Shown here piece by piece: positions 63,243 through 64,000 of a stretch of 64,000 nucleotides of DNA (position 1 is its first letter; every line of letters begins with the position of its first letter). A program made the translations under genes and the position numbers. Origin of the DNA: JAJYSO01 sp964451785 (lineage in GTDB: Bacteria > Bacteroidota > Bacteroidia > Flavobacteriales > Flavobacteriaceae); assembly GCA_964451785.1 (NCBI GenBank), contig CAYVJG010000011.1:1-64000 (forward strand). Reading direction: 5' to 3'. The notes under the pieces are model-generated. The model was not told the DNA's origin and searched no databases. It worked only from the letters and a program-made list of their open reading frames with translations.

Positions 63243-63725
63243 ATGAACCCATTATTCTCGCTAGATGCAGTAGAAATTATTCCGTATTCTGAAACGTATA
63301 AACAGGCATTAAAAGATTTAAATTACAGTTGGTTAACGAAGTATTTTAGGGTAGAAAAGAATGATGAAATCACCTTATCCAATCCGAAAAAGTATATTAT
63401 AGATTGGGGCGGTTTTGTGTTTTACGCTAAGTTTAAAGGAGAGATTATAGGGTGTTTTGCCCTTATGCCGGTAAGCGAAGACGTTTATGAGCTAGGTAAA
63501 ATGGCGGTTTCAGAAACTTATCAAGGCTTAGGTTTAGGGAAAAAATTACTCAAATTTGCGATTCACTTTGCGCGAGAACACAAGTTTTCAGCACTAGAAT
63601 TATTTTCAGATACCAATTTAAAACCAGCACTAAGTCTGTATGTGAAAATGGGATTTAAAGAAGTTGAATTTGAACCGGGACATTATGAGCGCGGCGATAT
63701 TAAAATGCGTTTAGACTTGTCATAA
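63243..63725 (+). CDS. GNAT-family N-acetyltransferase
   Basis: This 160-aa cytosolic enzyme transfers an acetyl group from acetyl-CoA. The acetyl-CoA-binding motif A is MAVSETYQGLGLGKKLLKFAIHFA (about 88-111), with the QGLGLGKKL loop. A final beta-strand/helix with LYVKMGFKEVE is also typical. The substrate is unknown. It lies 18 bp after the cyclase-family gene, and its stop codon overlaps the end of the next, convergent gene by 6 bp. Confidence 0.88.
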   Translation: MNPLFSLDAVEIIPYSETYKQALKDLNYSWLTKYFRVEKNDEITLSNPKKYIIDWGGFVFYAKFKGEIIGCFALMPVSEDVYELGKMAVSETYQGLGLGKKLLKFAIHFAREHKFSALELFSDTNLKPALSLYVKMGFKEVEFEPGHYERGDIKMRLDLS

Positions 63726-64000
63726 AAATGAAAATGTAGATGAAGTTTGGTCAATGCGTAAACTGTCAATAAGCTGTTCGTATTGCTCATAGATTGATCC
63801 GTTTTCAGTTGCTGTAGTCTTATAAATGAGGTGTAGCCTTTCTTGCTGTAACTGAATTTTTATGGTTTCAACACTGTCCTGCACTTTGTAGGTTTTGTCA
63901 AAATAAGCCACACAAGAATAGTTGTGAAACTGGCTTTTGAGTGTGTGACAAATAAGATGAATATTGGCTTTTGAAACACTGATGTTGTCTTCGCGATAAA
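63720..64000 (-). CDS. Unknown protein, 5' end outside window (partial)
   Basis: The minus-strand frame stays open from its TGA stop at 63720-63722 to the window edge, giving the last 93 residues of a protein. It is soluble-looking, with alternating strands and helices (YREDNISVSKANIH ... VAYFDKTYKVQDSVETIKIQLQQERLHLIYKTT) and ends in STFSFL. A GTG inside (63911) could be read as a start, but nothing marks it as one and the upstream codons look coding. No family recognised. It is convergent with the acetyltransferase gene, overlapping it by 6 bp. Confidence 0.6.
   Translation of the reverse strand, partial: YREDNISVSKANIHLICHTLKSQFHNYSCVAYFDKTYKVQDSVETIKIQLQQERLHLIYKTTATENGSIYEQYEQLIDSLRIDQTSSTFSFL

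Overview
The window looks like a chromosomal segment of a low-GC member of the Bacteroidota, most likely a flavobacterium (family Flavobacteriaceae); I do not name a genus. Evidence: several promoters match the Bacteroidota form (TTG, 17-21 nt, TAnnTTTG); Shine-Dalgarno sites are scarce; the genes include a long NusB (312 aa), a PUR-alpha/DUF3276 protein, a single-chain PurL, a eukaryote/archaea-type ProS and OstA-like and OmpP1-type outer-membrane proteins.

Layout. 0-11.4 kb: a short-chain dehydrogenase, a probable two-gene secreted hydrolase operon (Tat-exported phospholipase C, then a GH84 beta-N-acetylglucosaminidase), RlpA, and the serC-serA pair with a LuxC-like acyl-CoA reductase divergent from a dicluster ferredoxin. 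11.5-14.1 kb: the only clearly accessory stretch, with four small AT-rich genes (one Cas2-like/SinR family), separated by palindromic, attC-like repeats, then a long palindrome wedged between purL and its terminator. 14.1-29.8 kb: purL, a phosphosugar mutase, an MsbA-like exporter, a CPA2 antiporter, a beta-barrel protein, a PduO-type adenosyltransferase, aconitase and a DEAH helicase. 29.9-38.3 kb: an 821-aa lipoprotein, two complete tandem tRNA-Glu/rpsT transcription units, proS, a Gly/Tyr-rich lipoprotein, an OmpP1-type porin and DUF3276. 38.4-49.0 kb: a second ABC exporter, nusB-DUF1573-yajC, pepT, pyrD, a LysE exporter, an HMG-CoA lyase-type enzyme, a TPR protein and a class III aminotransferase. 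49.1-64 kb: ostA-like, purA, fur and rel on one strand, OmpA, monomeric isocitrate dehydrogenase, hisC with an M1 peptidase, a cyclase-family protein, a GNAT acetyltransferase and one gene cut by the window edge.

How they fit together. Most is core metabolism: serine synthesis (serA, serC), purines (purL, purA), pyrimidines (pyrD), two TCA enzymes (aconitase, isocitrate dehydrogenase), translation (rpsT, tRNA-Glu, proS), transcription (nusB) and envelope assembly (ostA, yajC, MsbA-like, OmpA, OmpP1, RlpA). The most unusual structures are the duplicated tRNA-Glu/rpsT unit, the small cassette-like array at 11.5-13.65 kb, and a three-copy short repeat family (near 46-173, 6352-6484 and 37847-37958), one copy of which supplies the stop codon of the DUF3276 gene. 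I found no CRISPR array, transposase, integrase, phage genes or rRNA.
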